A DNA stretch of 64,000 bases from Phenylobacterium glaciei (GCF_016772415.1 NZ_JAGSGD010000001.1:2443501-2507500); one strand, 5' to 3'. Numbered from the stretch's first letter, positions 43,911-54,249 are shown. Notes: generated from the sequence alone by a model not told the origin. A program made the numbers and translations.

Positions 43911-45368
43911 TCAGCCTTCGTACTTGTCCGCCACCATGCGGTTCAGCAGCCGCACGCCGAAGCCGGTGGCGCCCTCGGGGATGGTGGGGACCGTCGACGG
44001 CGCCTTCCAGGCGGCGCCGGCGATGTCCAGGTGGGCCCAGGGGACGTCGTTGACGAAGCGCTGGATGAACAGGGCCGCGGTGATCGATCCCCCAGCGCGG
44101 CCGCCGGTATTCTTCACGTCGGCGATCACCGAGTCGATCTTCTTGTCGTAGTGGGCGGGCAGCGGCAGCCGCCACAGGGGCTCATCCTCGGCCTTGGAGG
44201 CCGCCAGCAAGTTGTTCGAAAGGTCATCGTTATTGCTGAACAACCCGCCGACATCATCGCCGAGCGCCACGATGATGGCGCCGGTCAGGGTGGCCAGGTC
44301 GACCATGAACTTGGGCTTGAACCGCTGCTGGCAGTACCAGATGGCGTCGGCCAGGACCAAGCGGCCCTCGGCGTCGGTATTGATGATCTCGATGGTCTGG
44401 CCCGACATGGAGGTGACCACGTCCCCCGGCCGCTGAGCATTGCCGTCGGGCATGTTTTCGACGAGGCCCAGAATGCCGACCGCGTTCACCTTGGCCTTGC
44501 GGGCGGCCAGGATGTGCATCAGGCCCGACACGGCCGCGGCGCCGCCCATGTCGGTCTTCATGTGCTCCATGCCGTCGGCGCCCTTGATGCTGATGCCGCC
44601 GGTGTCGAAGGTCACGCCCTTGCCCACGAAGGCGATGGGCTGGGCCTTCTTGTCGGCCGCGCCGTTCCACTTGAGGATCGCCAGCTGGCTCTCGCGGACG
44701 CTGCCCTGCCCCACGCCGATCAGCGAGCCCATGCCCAGCTTCATCATCTCGGCCTCGCCGAGGATCTCGACCTCCAGGCCCAGCTCCTCCAGCTGCTTCA
44801 CCCGCTTGGCGAACTCGGCGGGATACAGGACGTTCGGCGGCTCGGAGACCAGGTCGCGGGCAAAGGCGATGGCGTCGGCCAGGGCCGCCAAGTCGGCGAA
44901 GGCGCCGATGGCCCCGTCCGCGTCGGCGGTGACGATTTCGGTCTTGGTGATCGAGGGCTTCTTCTCGGCGGCTTCCTTGGTGCGGTACTTGTCGAACCGG
45001 TAGGCGGCCAGGCGCACGCCGAAGGCGGCCTTGGCCGCCTGGCTCGCATCGCCTGAAATCTGCACCCGCAAGGTCGTCAGGCCCGACGTCTTGAGGGCGT
45101 GATAGGCGCTGGCCGCGGCGGTCTCGGCGCCCAGGCCGTCGAAGGCCTCGGCCTTGCCGGCCCCGATCAGCACCACACGGGCGGCGTCCGAACCGGCGGG
45201 CGCCAGCAGGTCCAGGCTCTGGCCCTTGGCGCCCGTGAACCGGCTGCCGGCGATGGCCTTGGCGAACGATCCGCCGTGGGCCGCGGCGGCCTCGCCTTCG
45301 AACACGACGATCGCCAGGGCGCTCTTTTCACCAAGCGCGGCGTCGGCCGCGACGAACTGGATATCCAT
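43911..45368 (-). CDS. pepA: Leucyl aminopeptidase (M17)
   Basis: A 485-residue cytosol aminopeptidase. The C-terminal catalytic domain has [20 protein letters not shown] (metal ligands Lys and Asp), [11 protein letters not shown] and the signature [13 protein letters not shown]. The N-terminal 160 residues are the variable M17 domain. Two-metal enzyme of peptide turnover; some PepA proteins also bind DNA. Divergent from lptF. Confidence 0.95.
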   Translation of the reverse strand: MDIQFVAADAALGEKSALAIVVFEGEAAAAHGGSFAKAIAGSRFTGAKGQSLDLLAPAGSDAARVVLIGAGKAEAFDGLGAETAAASAYHALKTSGLTTLRVQISGDASQAAKAAFGVRLAAYRFDKYRTKEAAEKKPSITKTEIVTADADGAIGAFADLAALADAIAFARDLVSEPPNVLYPAEFAKRVKQLEELGLEVEILGEAEMMKLGMGSLIGVGQGSVRESQLAILKWNGAADKKAQPIAFVGKGVTFDTGGISIKGADGMEHMKTDMGGAAAVSGLMHILAARKAKVNAVGILGLVENMPDGNAQRPGDVVTSMSGQTIEIINTDAEGRLVLADAIWYCQQRFKPKFMVDLATLTGAIIVALGDDVGGLFSNNDDLSNNLLAASKAEDEPLWRLPLPAHYDKKIDSVIADVKNTGGRAGGSITAALFIQRFVNDVPWAHLDIAGAAWKAPSTVPTIPEGATGFGVRLLNRMVADKYEG

Positions 45369-45527
45369 GGAATTGCCTCAACTTATCGACTTGGCGCGGC
45401 GCGCGCCCTGAACCCATCCCAGCCTGACCGTTCGTGCGGCGGTTGTGTGGCGGGGCGACGCATGGTTTAGAGCAGCTTCCTGTCCCGGGCGCGGCAAATA
45501 TCTTGGCCCGCCCTATATTTCTTGCCG

Positions 45528-46667
45528 ATGCTTCTGATCGATCGATACCTGCTCCGTCAGCTCTTGGGGCCGACCGTCCTTGCGACGGCGGCGTTGACGG
45601 CGGTCGCCTTGCTGTCCACCAGCCTGTCGCAGCTCGACATCATCGTCAGCCAGCGGCAGAGCGCGCTGGTCTTCCTTGAAGTGACCCTGCTGGCCATGCC
45701 GCAGCTGATCAACATGGTGATGCCCATCGCCCTGCTGGTGGCCGCCCTGGTGGCGCTGAACCGCCTGCATGTGGAGCAGGAGATCGTGGTCTGCTTCGCC
45801 GGCGGCATGAGCCGCTGGCGGGTCATCGCGCCGGCCCTGCGGCTGGCCGGCGTCGTCACCCTGATCGCCCTGTTCATGAACCTCTGGGTCCAGCCGGCCG
45901 CCTCGCGGCAGATGCGCGAGACCCTGTTCCAGGTGCGCACGGATCTCGCCTCCACCCTGGTCCGCGAGGGTGAGTTCACCGAGCCCGCCCCCGGCCTCAC
46001 CGTCTACGCCCAGTCGGTGGACAACGGCGGCCTGATTCACAACCTGTTCATCCACCAGACCAAGGACGACGGCGGGGCCACCACCTACACCGCCGACGAG
46101 GGCCGGGTGGTCAAGCGCGGCGACAAGCCGGTCCTGCTGATGCGCAAGGGCTCCAACCAGGAGTTCAGCCGCACCGGGGTGCTGAACTTCCTGTCCTTCG
46201 ACGAGTACGTCTTCGACCTCTCCCGGTTCCTGGAGAGCGAGGAGATGGTCCACTACAAGCCGTCGGACCGTTACCTCCACGAGCTGTTCTTCCCCGACCT
46301 GCAACAGATCTGGGAGAAACAGAACCGGGACAAGATGCTGGCCGAGGGCCATGCGCGCCTGACCACGCCGCTCTACAACCTCACCTTCATGAGCTTCGCC
46401 CTGCTGGCCATTATCGGCGGCGGCTTCTCGCGCCTGGGCTATGGCCGACGCATCGCCTCCATCGGCGCCCTGGCCGTGACCGTCCGTATCCTGGGCTTCG
46501 TCATCCAGGCCGGCAGCGAGTCCGAGCCCTGGCTCAACATCCTGCAGTATGTCGTGCCCCTGGGCGCCATGGCGCTGGCCCTGCGCGGCATCTTCAAGCA
46601 GCGGGTCAGCCGCTTCATCGACGTGCGCAAGCGGCCCGCCCGCATCGCCCGGGTGCAGCCGGCATGA
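45528..46667 (+). CDS. lptF: LPS export ABC transporter permease LptF
   Basis: A 379-residue inner-membrane permease of the LptB2FG complex that extracts LPS. Helices lie near residues 15-35, 55-75, 100-120 at the N terminus and three near 285-350, with a periplasmic beta-jellyroll between (about 125-270) that passes LPS to LptC. LIDRYLLRQLLGPTVLAT is the typical start. ATG 45528 is chosen; a TTG two codons earlier is possible. First gene of the lptFG-lptD-surA-pdxA-rsmA block. Confidence 0.94.
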   Translation: MLLIDRYLLRQLLGPTVLATAALTAVALLSTSLSQLDIIVSQRQSALVFLEVTLLAMPQLINMVMPIALLVAALVALNRLHVEQEIVVCFAGGMSRWRVIAPALRLAGVVTLIALFMNLWVQPAASRQMRETLFQVRTDLASTLVREGEFTEPAPGLTVYAQSVDNGGLIHNLFIHQTKDDGGATTYTADEGRVVKRGDKPVLLMRKGSNQEFSRTGVLNFLSFDEYVFDLSRFLESEEMVHYKPSDRYLHELFFPDLQQIWEKQNRDKMLAEGHARLTTPLYNLTFMSFALLAIIGGGFSRLGYGRRIASIGALAVTVRILGFVIQAGSESEPWLNILQYVVPLGAMALALRGIFKQRVSRFIDVRKRPARIARVQPA

Positions 46668-47767
46668 TCGGGACCGGCCGCCTCGAACGCTACGTCCTGC
46701 TGCGCACCTTCACCGGCGTCGGCGCGGCGCTCGCCGTCATCTCGGCGGTGATCCTGCTGGTGCAGTTCGTCGACCTGTCGCGCTCGGTGGGGGTCCGCGC
46801 CGATGTGGGCGTGGCCCAGCTCTTCGGCCTGACCCTGCTGAAGGCCCCGGCCCTGATCCTGCTGCTGCTGCCCTTCGTCTTCCTGGCCGGCGGCATCAGC
46901 GCCTATGTCGGCTTGAACCGCTCCAGTGAGTTGGTGGCGATGCGGGCGGCCGGCATCTCGGCCTGGCGCTTCATCCTGCCCTCCGGCGCTGCGGCCTTCC
47001 TGGTCGGCGTCCTGGCGGTCACCGCCTTCAACCCGCTGGCCTCGATGCTCAGCGCCCGCTTCGAGGCCGACCGCGCCGGCCTGATGGAGAACTATCTCAC
47101 CGACGCCCCCAAGGAGGTCTGGCTGCGCCAGGGGGACGACCGCAACCAGATCGTTATCCACGCCAGGTCCCGCGACACCGTCGCCGGTCGGGTGCGCCTG
47201 AAAGGCGTCTCGCTCTTCGTCTACCAGAAGAACAAGGATGGCCTGCCGGAGTTCAAGCGCCGGCTGGAGGCCGCCCAGGCCGAGCTGCTGCCCGGCTTCT
47301 GGAAACTCACCGACGTGCGTGAGGCCACAGCGGGCGAAAGTTCGGTGCGTTCCGACTCGCTGTCGATCCGTTCCACCCTGGATTCCGAATCGGCCATGGA
47401 GCGGTTCGCCTCGCCGGACGCCATCGCCTTCTGGCGCCTGCCCGCCGCCATCCACCAGACCGAACAGGCCGGGTTCTCCGCCGACGGCTACCGCCTGCGC
47501 TTCCAACAGCTGCTGGCCACGCCCCTGCTGTTTGCCGCCATGTCGGTGCTGGCCGCGGCCTTTTCGCTCAGGTTGGCCCGTCTGGGCGGGCTCGCGGGCC
47601 TGGCCGGGGCCGGTGTGGCCATCGGTTTCATCTTCTTTTTCTTCAATGAATTCTCCGGCGCGCTCGCCGACGCGGAGATCATTCCGCTCTATGCGGCGGC
47701 CTGGGCGCCGCCCTTGGTCGCCCTGCTGTCCGGGCTGACCTTGCTCTGCTACACCGAAGACGGTTGA
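46664..47767 (+). CDS. lptG: LPS export ABC transporter permease LptG
   Basis: A 367-residue partner of LptF with the same layout: N-terminal helices (LERYVLLRTFTGVGAALAVI), a periplasmic jellyroll (about residues 125-260) and C-terminal helices ending ALLSGLTLLCYTEDG. Its ATGA overlaps the lptF stop, so both subunits are made together. Confidence 0.94.
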   Translation: MIGTGRLERYVLLRTFTGVGAALAVISAVILLVQFVDLSRSVGVRADVGVAQLFGLTLLKAPALILLLLPFVFLAGGISAYVGLNRSSELVAMRAAGISAWRFILPSGAAAFLVGVLAVTAFNPLASMLSARFEADRAGLMENYLTDAPKEVWLRQGDDRNQIVIHARSRDTVAGRVRLKGVSLFVYQKNKDGLPEFKRRLEAAQAELLPGFWKLTDVREATAGESSVRSDSLSIRSTLDSESAMERFASPDAIAFWRLPAAIHQTEQAGFSADGYRLRFQQLLATPLLFAAMSVLAAAFSLRLARLGGLAGLAGAGVAIGFIFFFFNEFSGALADAEIIPLYAAAWAPPLVALLSGLTLLCYTEDG

Positions 47768-47828
47768 ATCGTTGGCGATCCCCGCTATCCATCCGCCAAC
47801 CGTCACCCGGAGGGGGTTTCCTAGCTTC

Positions 47829-50111
47829 ATGAGTCGTGGTCGCCGTCCCGTCTCCGTTAAGCGCGGCCTGTTGGCCAGCGTGGCGGTCATCGTTGTTGCG
47901 ATGGCGGCGCAGGCCCATGCCCAGGCGCCGGCAAAGCCGGGCCCCGATGGGCTCGCGCCCGGTCAGCTCTACATGGAAGCCGACCTCGTCATCCGTGACG
48001 ACAAGAACAAGATCACCACGGCCCGTGGCGAGGCCGAGGTCCGCTATGAGGGCCGCACCCTTCGCGCCGATGAACTGGTCTATGACGAAACCAAGGGCGT
48101 CGTGACCGCCAAGGGCAATGTTCAGATCATCAACGAGGACGGCAGCGTCGAATATGCCGACGAGCTGACCCTGGACGATCAGATGAAGGCTGGGGTCGCC
48201 ACCGGCTTCGCCGCGCGCATGGCGCCCAGCATCAAGCTGGCCGCGGCCACCGCCGTCAAACGCAGCGACCGCATCAACGAACTGAACCGCGCCATCTACA
48301 CCCCCTGCGAGATCTGCGCGAAGGACGGCTCGCCCAAGACCCCCACCTGGTCGATCAAGGCCGACAAGGTGGTGCAGGATCGCGACCGTCAGCTGGTCTA
48401 CTATCGCAACGCCGTGATCCGCGTGTTCGGCGCCCCGGTGCTCTACCTGCCGCTGTTCTGGCACCCCGACCCGCAGGCCGTCCGCAAGTCCGGCTTCCTC
48501 ACACCCAATATCGGCATCTCCAACCGACGTGGCCTGAGCTATGAACAGCCCTATCTTCAGGTTCTGTCACCGTCTTCGGATATCACGCTAAGCCCCCAGA
48601 TTAACACGAAAGTTAATCCGTTCTTCAACGGACGCTATCGCAAGCGGTTCTACTCCGGCGCGGTCGACGCGCGGTTCGGCTACACCTACGACAACGACTT
48701 CGACGGCAAGGGGAACGGCTTCGGCGACGCCACCAGCCGTAGCTATGTCCTGGCCTCGGGCCAGTTCGCCATCGACGACAAGTGGGACTGGGGCTTCACC
48801 GCCGAACGCACCTCCGACAAGCTGTTGTTCGACAAGTACGAGGTCGGCGACGTCTACTCCGCCCGCGGACCCTACCTGGCCGACGACCGCCGCCTGATCT
48901 CCCAGCTCTACGCGACCCGCCAGGACCAGCGGTCCTATTTCTCCGCCGCGGCCTTCTCCATCCAGGGTCTGCGCCCCGACGACAATGATCGCACCTTCCC
49001 CATCGTCGGCCCGCTGATCGAGGCCCGCTGGGAGCCGGAATCCAACATCATGGGGGGCCGCCTGCGCCTGCTGGGATCGGCCGTGGCCCTGACCCGCGAC
49101 CAGTCGCCCACCGGCGCCCCGCCGCTGCACCTGCCCGGTCTCGACAGCCGCCGCGTCACCGGCGAGGCCGACTGGCGCGCCACCTTCACCGCCCCCGTCG
49201 GCATCCGGGTCTCGCCGTTCCTGAACGTGCGAGGGGACGCCTACAGCATCGACGACTTGAACGGGGTCAAGGGAACCTCCAAGACCCTGTCGCGCGGCCT
49301 GCTGGTGGCCGGCGCTGACATCACCTGGCCCTTCGTGCGCCGGTTCTCGGAGTCCACGGCCATCCTGGAACCCATCGTCCAGGTCGCCGCCTCGCCCAGC
49401 GCCAAGCAGGTTGTCGTCGGAACCAACGCCACGACGGGCGCGCCGATCTATCTCAACGAAGACTCCGTCGCCTTCGAGTTCGACGAGACCAACCTGTTCC
49501 GGGCCAACAAATTCCCGGGCTACGACCTCTATGAGGACGGCCTGCGCGTGAACGCGGGCGGACGGGCTTCGGTGTTCTGGGACGACGGCCGCCGCGCCAG
49601 TCTGCTGATCGGCCGCAGCTTCCGCAACGAGAGCAACGACGTCTTCTCGACCCAGAGCGGCCTGCGCCAAAAGAGCTCCGACTGGATCGTCGCCGCCGAC
49701 GCCCAGCCGATCAAGGGGCTCTCATTCTTCGCCCGTACGCGATTGGATTCAGACGACTTTACGGTCCAGCGTGCGGAAGCCGGCGCCAACCTGTCGATGA
49801 AGCGCGCCAACGGCTATTTCCGCTACCTGCGTGACCGCGCCAACGCCAACGGGACCAAGGTCGAGAACCTGGACCTCGGCGGCGACCTCTATCTGACCGA
49901 GCACTGGGGGGTCACCGCCTACGGCAACCGCGACCTGGTCCAGGACGCCTGGGTGATCCGCGACATGGGCATCACCTATCGCGACGACTGCACCCGCGTG
50001 GACATCATCTATCGGCGTGAAGACACGGTCGTTGGACGACTTGGCCCGACCGAGTCCCTCGCCATACGCCTCACCCTCGCCACATTGGGCGGACCGTTGT
50101 ATGCGAACTGA
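47829..50111 (+). CDS. lptD: LPS-assembly protein LptD
   Basis: A 760-residue outer-membrane LPS translocon. Signal peptide about residues 10-38 (KRGLLASVAVIVVAMAAQAH), an N-terminal OstA-like jellyroll (ADLVIRDDKNKITTARGEAE, LRADELVYDETKGVVTAKGN), then a large barrel with LPLFWHPDPQAVRKSGFL. Two Cys in TPCEICAKDG are close together; the disulfide pattern of E. coli LptD is not obvious, as is usual in alphaproteobacteria. The frame opens at TTG 47772, but ATG 47829 precedes the signal peptide. Confidence 0.94.
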   Translation: MSRGRRPVSVKRGLLASVAVIVVAMAAQAHAQAPAKPGPDGLAPGQLYMEADLVIRDDKNKITTARGEAEVRYEGRTLRADELVYDETKGVVTAKGNVQIINEDGSVEYADELTLDDQMKAGVATGFAARMAPSIKLAAATAVKRSDRINELNRAIYTPCEICAKDGSPKTPTWSIKADKVVQDRDRQLVYYRNAVIRVFGAPVLYLPLFWHPDPQAVRKSGFLTPNIGISNRRGLSYEQPYLQVLSPSSDITLSPQINTKVNPFFNGRYRKRFYSGAVDARFGYTYDNDFDGKGNGFGDATSRSYVLASGQFAIDDKWDWGFTAERTSDKLLFDKYEVGDVYSARGPYLADDRRLISQLYATRQDQRSYFSAAAFSIQGLRPDDNDRTFPIVGPLIEARWEPESNIMGGRLRLLGSAVALTRDQSPTGAPPLHLPGLDSRRVTGEADWRATFTAPVGIRVSPFLNVRGDAYSIDDLNGVKGTSKTLSRGLLVAGADITWPFVRRFSESTAILEPIVQVAASPSAKQVVVGTNATTGAPIYLNEDSVAFEFDETNLFRANKFPGYDLYEDGLRVNAGGRASVFWDDGRRASLLIGRSFRNESNDVFSTQSGLRQKSSDWIVAADAQPIKGLSFFARTRLDSDDFTVQRAEAGANLSMKRANGYFRYLRDRANANGTKVENLDLGGDLYLTEHWGVTAYGNRDLVQDAWVIRDMGITYRDDCTRVDIIYRREDTVVGRLGPTESLAIRLTLATLGGPLYAN

Positions 50112-50181
50112 AAATCGCCACCGAATTGGCCCTTCGCATAGACCTGCCCATGGCCATCGCCTCCAAGGAAACTCCCCCCAC

Positions 50182-51543
50182 ATGATGCGTGCGCGTAATG
50201 TCACGGGCCTCTCGGCGCGCGGCGCCGCCCTGGCGATCGCCCTGGCCACCACCGCCTTGCCTCAGGTTCTCTGGGCCCAGGACGCCACGCCGGGGGCCAC
50301 GGCCCCCGTGGCCGCCCCTGCGCCTGCCGCGCCCGTCGCACCGGCCGGGATCAACGAGTCCGTCGCCGCCGTCGTCAATGACGACATCATCTCGACCTAC
50401 GATCTGGCCCAGCGCATGCGGCTGCTCATCGCCACCTCGGGCGTACAGCCGACCCAGCAGAACCTGGCCCAGTTCCAGCGCGAAGCCCTTGTCGGCCTTG
50501 TGGACGAACGCCTGCAGCTCCAGGAGCTCCGCCGGGTCGAGAAGGACCAGAAGATGGAGATCATCTCCTCGGACGAGGAGGTCACCGACGAACTGCGCGA
50601 CATGGCCAAGGGCAACAACATGTCCCTTGAGCAGTTCCTGGGCAATCTGAAGGCCCAGGGCATCGGCGAGGAGACCCTGCGCCAGGAAGTCCGCGCCAAC
50701 ACCAGCTGGCAGCACTGGATCCGCGGCCGCTACGGCTCGCGCCTGCGCATCGGCGACGACCAGGTTAAGGCCGTGCAGCAGCGCCTCGCCGCCGCCGCCT
50801 CCAAGCCCCAATACCAGATCAGTGAAGTCTTCATCGACGCCAACCGCGTCGGCGGCATGGACACCGCCATGACCGGCGCCGGCCAGCTGGTCACGCAGAT
50901 GCAGCAAGGCGCGCCCTTCCCGGCCGTCGCCCGTCAGTTCTCCGCCGCCGCCACAGCCGCGGCCGGGGGCGACGCCGGCTGGATCACCGCCGGTGAAATG
51001 GCCCCCGAGATCGACGCGGTCCTCGACCAGATGCGCCCGGGCCAGCTCTCGGCGCCGATCCAGGTCAAGGACGGCGTCTACATCATCTATCTGCGCGACA
51101 AGCGCGCCGGCGCCGGCGGCATGATGGTCAACCTCAAACAGGCCGCCATCGGCCTGCCCCAGACCGCCGACCAGGCCGCCGTGGACGCCGCCAGCGTCAA
51201 GCTCGTCGCCCTGCGCGGCACGATCACCGGCTGCGCTGACCTGGAGGCCAAGGCCGCCGCCGTGCCCGGCGTCATCGCCGGCGACCTGGGCGAAGCCGAG
51301 ATCAAGGACCTGGCGCCCGCGTTCCGCGACGCCGCCGAGGCCCTGAACGCCGGCGAGATCTCCCAGCCGATCCGCACCTCAGCGGGCCTGCACCTGCTGG
51401 CCGTCTGCGGCAAGCGCGCCAGCGGCCAGGACGGCCAGTCCAAGGAGCAGATCGAGAACCGCCTGTTCGGACAGCAACTGTCCATGATCGCCCGGCGTTA
51501 TATGCGTGACCTTAGGAACTCGGCGACAATCGAGACCAAGTGA
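50182..51543 (+). CDS. surA: Peptidyl-prolyl isomerase/chaperone SurA
   Basis: A 453-residue periplasmic chaperone for outer-membrane proteins. Signal peptide to about residue 31 (LPQVLWAQ), an Ala/Pro-rich spacer, the SurA N-terminal chaperone region (INESVAAVVNDDIISTYDLA) and a parvulin domain (YQISEVFIDANRVGG to YIIYLRDKRAG). A second parvulin-like segment (residues about 315-420, SQPIRTSAGLHLLAVCGKR) is degenerate. Its stop overlaps pdxA. Placement beside lptD fits their joint role. Confidence 0.92.
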   Translation: MMRARNVTGLSARGAALAIALATTALPQVLWAQDATPGATAPVAAPAPAAPVAPAGINESVAAVVNDDIISTYDLAQRMRLLIATSGVQPTQQNLAQFQREALVGLVDERLQLQELRRVEKDQKMEIISSDEEVTDELRDMAKGNNMSLEQFLGNLKAQGIGEETLRQEVRANTSWQHWIRGRYGSRLRIGDDQVKAVQQRLAAAASKPQYQISEVFIDANRVGGMDTAMTGAGQLVTQMQQGAPFPAVARQFSAAATAAAGGDAGWITAGEMAPEIDAVLDQMRPGQLSAPIQVKDGVYIIYLRDKRAGAGGMMVNLKQAAIGLPQTADQAAVDAASVKLVALRGTITGCADLEAKAAAVPGVIAGDLGEAEIKDLAPAFRDAAEALNAGEISQPIRTSAGLHLLAVCGKRASGQDGQSKEQIENRLFGQQLSMIARRYMRDLRNSATIETK

Positions 51544-52547
51544 AAACCGGACCACTCGCGCTAACGCTTGGTGACCCCGCCGGCATCGGTCCGGAGATCA
51601 TCGTCAAGGCATGGGCCCAACTCCGTCAGACCGGACCCGCCTTCCTGGTGGTGGGCGACAGCCAGTCCCTGGCCTCGGCCTCCGGGTCCGGAGCGTCCAT
51701 CGTGCGCCGGGTGATCTCGCCCGACGAGGCCGCCAAGGTGTTCCCCGACGCCATTCCGGTGCTGGACATCCCCCTGCGTGCGCCCGTGATCTCGGGCCAG
51801 CCTACCTCGGCTGCCGCCAAGTCCGTGATCCAGTGGATCGAGACCGCCGTCGGCCTCGCCCTTTCCGGCCAGGTCTGCGGCGTCGTCACCGCCCCCATCG
51901 CCAAGGCCCCACTCTACGAGGCCGGCTTCGCCTTCCCCGGCCATACCGAGTTCCTGGGCGAACTGACTCAGGCCACCAGCTTTGACGGCGCGCGCGGCCC
52001 GATCATGATGCTGGCGGTGCCCGGCCTGCGCACCACCCTGGTCACCGTCCACGAGCCCATCGCCAAGCTGCCCTCGGTGCTCAGCATCGAGAAGGTGGTC
52101 AATGCCGGCCTGGTGACCGCCCAGGCCCTGCGCCGCGACTTCGGCATCGAGGCGCCGCGTCTGGCCGTGGCCGGTCTCAACCCCCATGCCGGCGAGAGCG
52201 GGACCATCGGGCGAGAGGAACACGACATCATCGCGCCCGCCGTCCGCGCCCTGCGCGACCTCGGCGTCGACGCCACCGGGCCAGCCCCGGCCGACAGCCT
52301 GTTCCCGGAAGAGATGCGCAGCCGCTACGACGCCGCGCTCTGCATGTATCACGATCAGGCGCTTATCCCCGTGAAGATGCTGGATTTCTGGGGCGGCGTT
52401 AATGTGACATTGGGCCTGCCCATCGTACGCACCTCGCCCGACCACGGCACCGCCTTCGACATCGCCGGACGGGGCCTGGCCCGCGCCGACAGCCTGATCG
52501 CCGCCCTCCGCATGGCCGACGAGATCGCCACCCGCCGCGCCGCCTAG
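51540..52547 (+). CDS. pdxA: 4-hydroxythreonine-4-phosphate dehydrogenase
   Basis: A 335-residue NAD-dependent enzyme of DXP-dependent pyridoxal-phosphate synthesis. LTLGDPAGIGPEIIVKAW, APIAKAPLYEAGFAFPGHTE (active-site His), LNPHAGESGTIGREE and MYHDQALIPVKML are diagnostic. Start is GTG 51540 overlapping the surA stop (GTGA). Strand and spacing show co-transcription with surA and rsmA. Confidence 0.96.
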   Translation: MKTGPLALTLGDPAGIGPEIIVKAWAQLRQTGPAFLVVGDSQSLASASGSGASIVRRVISPDEAAKVFPDAIPVLDIPLRAPVISGQPTSAAAKSVIQWIETAVGLALSGQVCGVVTAPIAKAPLYEAGFAFPGHTEFLGELTQATSFDGARGPIMMLAVPGLRTTLVTVHEPIAKLPSVLSIEKVVNAGLVTAQALRRDFGIEAPRLAVAGLNPHAGESGTIGREEHDIIAPAVRALRDLGVDATGPAPADSLFPEEMRSRYDAALCMYHDQALIPVKMLDFWGGVNVTLGLPIVRTSPDHGTAFDIAGRGLARADSLIAALRMADEIATRRAA

Positions 52548-53363
52548 ATGGACCTCGACCACCTTCCGCCCCTGCGCGACGTCCTCGACGCCCACGACCT
52601 GGCGGCCAAGAAGAGCTTCGGCCAGCACTTCCTGTTTGACCTCAACATCACGCGCAAGATCGCCCGCCTGGCCGACGTCCATGCGGGTGACCACGTCATC
52701 GAGGTCGGCCCCGGTCCCGGCGGCCTGACGCGGGCCCTGCTGGAAACCGGCGCCCAGGTGACCGCGGTCGAGAAGGACCCCCGCTTCCTGCGCCTGCTGG
52801 AGGAGCTTAGCCAAGCCGCCGGCGGCGCCCTGACCGTCCATCTCGACGACGCCCTGACCGCCGACGAAACCGCGCTCGCCGCCGGCCGGCCCACGGCCAT
52901 CGTCTCCAACCTGCCCTACAATGTCGGCACCCCCCTGCTGATCAAGTGGCTCACCGGGCCGTTCACGCCTCGGTCGCTGACCCTGATGTTTCAAAAGGAA
53001 GTCGCCGAGCGGATCGTCGCCGCGCCGGGCTCCGACGCCTACGGCCGCCTGGCCGTCATCGCCCAGGCCACCGCGCAGGCCAGGCTGGTGATGGAGGTCT
53101 CGCCCCGCGCCTTCACCCCGCCGCCCAAGGTGACCTCCGCCGTCGTCCACCTGGTCCCGCACGCGACGCGCCTGGACCAGGCCCTGCTCGACAGCCTGCA
53201 GACCCTCACCGCGGCCGCCTTCGGCCAGCGCCGCAAGATGCTCCGCTCCAGCCTCAAGCAGCTGGGGGGCGACACGATCTGCGAGAAGGCCGGCATCGAC
53301 CCGTCACGCCGGGCCGAGACCCTCGATGTGGAAGAGTTCTTGAACCTGGCCCGCGCGCGCTAA
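52548..53363 (+). CDS. rsmA: 16S rRNA (adenine1518/1519-N6) dimethyltransferase
   Basis: A 271-residue KsgA-type enzyme that dimethylates two adenines at the end of 16S rRNA during 30S maturation. KKSFGQHFLFDLNITRKIA, VIEVGPGPGGLTRALLE (SAM loop) and the catalytic IVSNLPYNVGTPLL are diagnostic. It starts immediately after the pdxA stop. The 3' end overlaps the convergent exported-protein gene by 4 bp. Confidence 0.97.
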   Translation: MDLDHLPPLRDVLDAHDLAAKKSFGQHFLFDLNITRKIARLADVHAGDHVIEVGPGPGGLTRALLETGAQVTAVEKDPRFLRLLEELSQAAGGALTVHLDDALTADETALAAGRPTAIVSNLPYNVGTPLLIKWLTGPFTPRSLTLMFQKEVAERIVAAPGSDAYGRLAVIAQATAQARLVMEVSPRAFTPPPKVTSAVVHLVPHATRLDQALLDSLQTLTAAAFGQRRKMLRSSLKQLGGDTICEKAGIDPSRRAETLDVEEFLNLARAR

Positions 53364-53914
53364 CGCGCCAGGTCCATGGCGTCGTTGCTGCAGGCCCGCT
53401 CGCCCGGCCCGTCGTCCAGCCGGCGCCAGGCGGGCCCGCGATCCATCCGCTTCGAACAGCGCGGCGCGTCCCCCTGTGACGAGAACGCCAGCCCGATGGA
53501 CTGCCGCTCGCCCTCGCCATAGCCGCGCCCATAGCCGCCGTATCCGCCGTACTCGCCATAGTTGGCATAGGGGCTGTTGCGGCTCTGGCTGACCGCGATG
53601 GCCAGGGTCCCGGTTTCGCCGATGGGAATGACGCTCAGCGCCGAAAAGCTGCGATAGCCGCCCGTACCGACGCTGACACTGACCTCGCCGTGCATCTTGC
53701 GCTCGCCCGGGGTGATCCCGTCCACGCCGTCCTGCTCAAGAGTGGGCGTCGGCGCCGACTTGATGAACTGGTCGATCTGGGCCGCCGTCGAGGTGTCGGC
53801 CGCCGGCGCGGGCGTGGCCGACGCCGTCGCCACCGCCTCGTCGGCCCAGGCGCCGTTCGCGCCCGCCAGCACCGCGACCGCCGCGCCAACCATCCAGAAT
53901 CTAGCGCGGGTCAT
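53360..53914 (-). CDS. Hypothetical exported protein
   Basis: A 184-residue protein with a clear signal peptide (MTRARFWMVGAAVAVLAGAN, cleavage after AWADEA). An Ala/Thr/Pro linker is followed by MHGEVSVSVGTGGYRSFSAL and a Gly/Tyr-rich stretch (about residues 117-135). The C terminus has two Cys residues. I do not recognise a family; such proteins are common in Caulobacterales envelopes. Confidence 0.72.
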   Translation of the reverse strand: MTRARFWMVGAAVAVLAGANGAWADEAVATASATPAPAADTSTAAQIDQFIKSAPTPTLEQDGVDGITPGERKMHGEVSVSVGTGGYRSFSALSVIPIGETGTLAIAVSQSRNSPYANYGEYGGYGGYGRGYGEGERQSIGLAFSSQGDAPRCSKRMDRGPAWRRLDDGPGERACSNDAMDLAR

Positions 53915-54027
53915 GATGCGGCTCCTTCTCCTCCAAGCTCAACCGCGATTGCGGCGCGCTGAGGGCGCGGGTGTTGCAGTCTAGCCGATGAGCCAAACCG
54001 CGCCATCCCAGGCCAGCCCCAGCCGGA

Positions 54028-54249
54028 TCATCGCCGCCGATGGCCCCCCTGGTCGGACCCGGTCACCACGTCGGTCCCCGGCCCACCGTCGCGGATGGTC
54101 TTGTCGCGATAGATCACCGCCCCGATCAGGTTGGGCGTCCGGCCAAGCGCCGCGCAGAAATCGTCCCAATGCTCGCCGGGAACCCACAGGCAGGGGCTGC
54201 GCGGATCCTCGTCGATGGCCAGGTCCACCAGGTCCTTGATCCCCATCAT
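54028..54249 (-). CDS. Small hypothetical protein, possibly frameshifted
   Basis: A 73-residue protein. The first 55 residues (KDLVDLAIDEDPRSPCLWVP, WDDFCAALGRTPNLIGAVIY) look like a conserved small domain, but it then ends in a poor tail (DQGGHRRR). Shifting frame at a run of six C (54044-54049, plus strand) would extend it with MIRLGLAWDGAVWLIG to 53981. The start overlaps the SRPBCC stop, supporting a real gene. Family unknown. Confidence 0.55.
   Translation of the reverse strand: MMGIKDLVDLAIDEDPRSPCLWVPGEHWDDFCAALGRTPNLIGAVIYRDKTIRDGGPGTDVVTGSDQGGHRRR

Noticed and set aside
48601-48616. TTAA-N8-TTAA, CtrA-like
   Set aside because: Spacing is 8 rather than 7 and it lies inside the lptD coding region.
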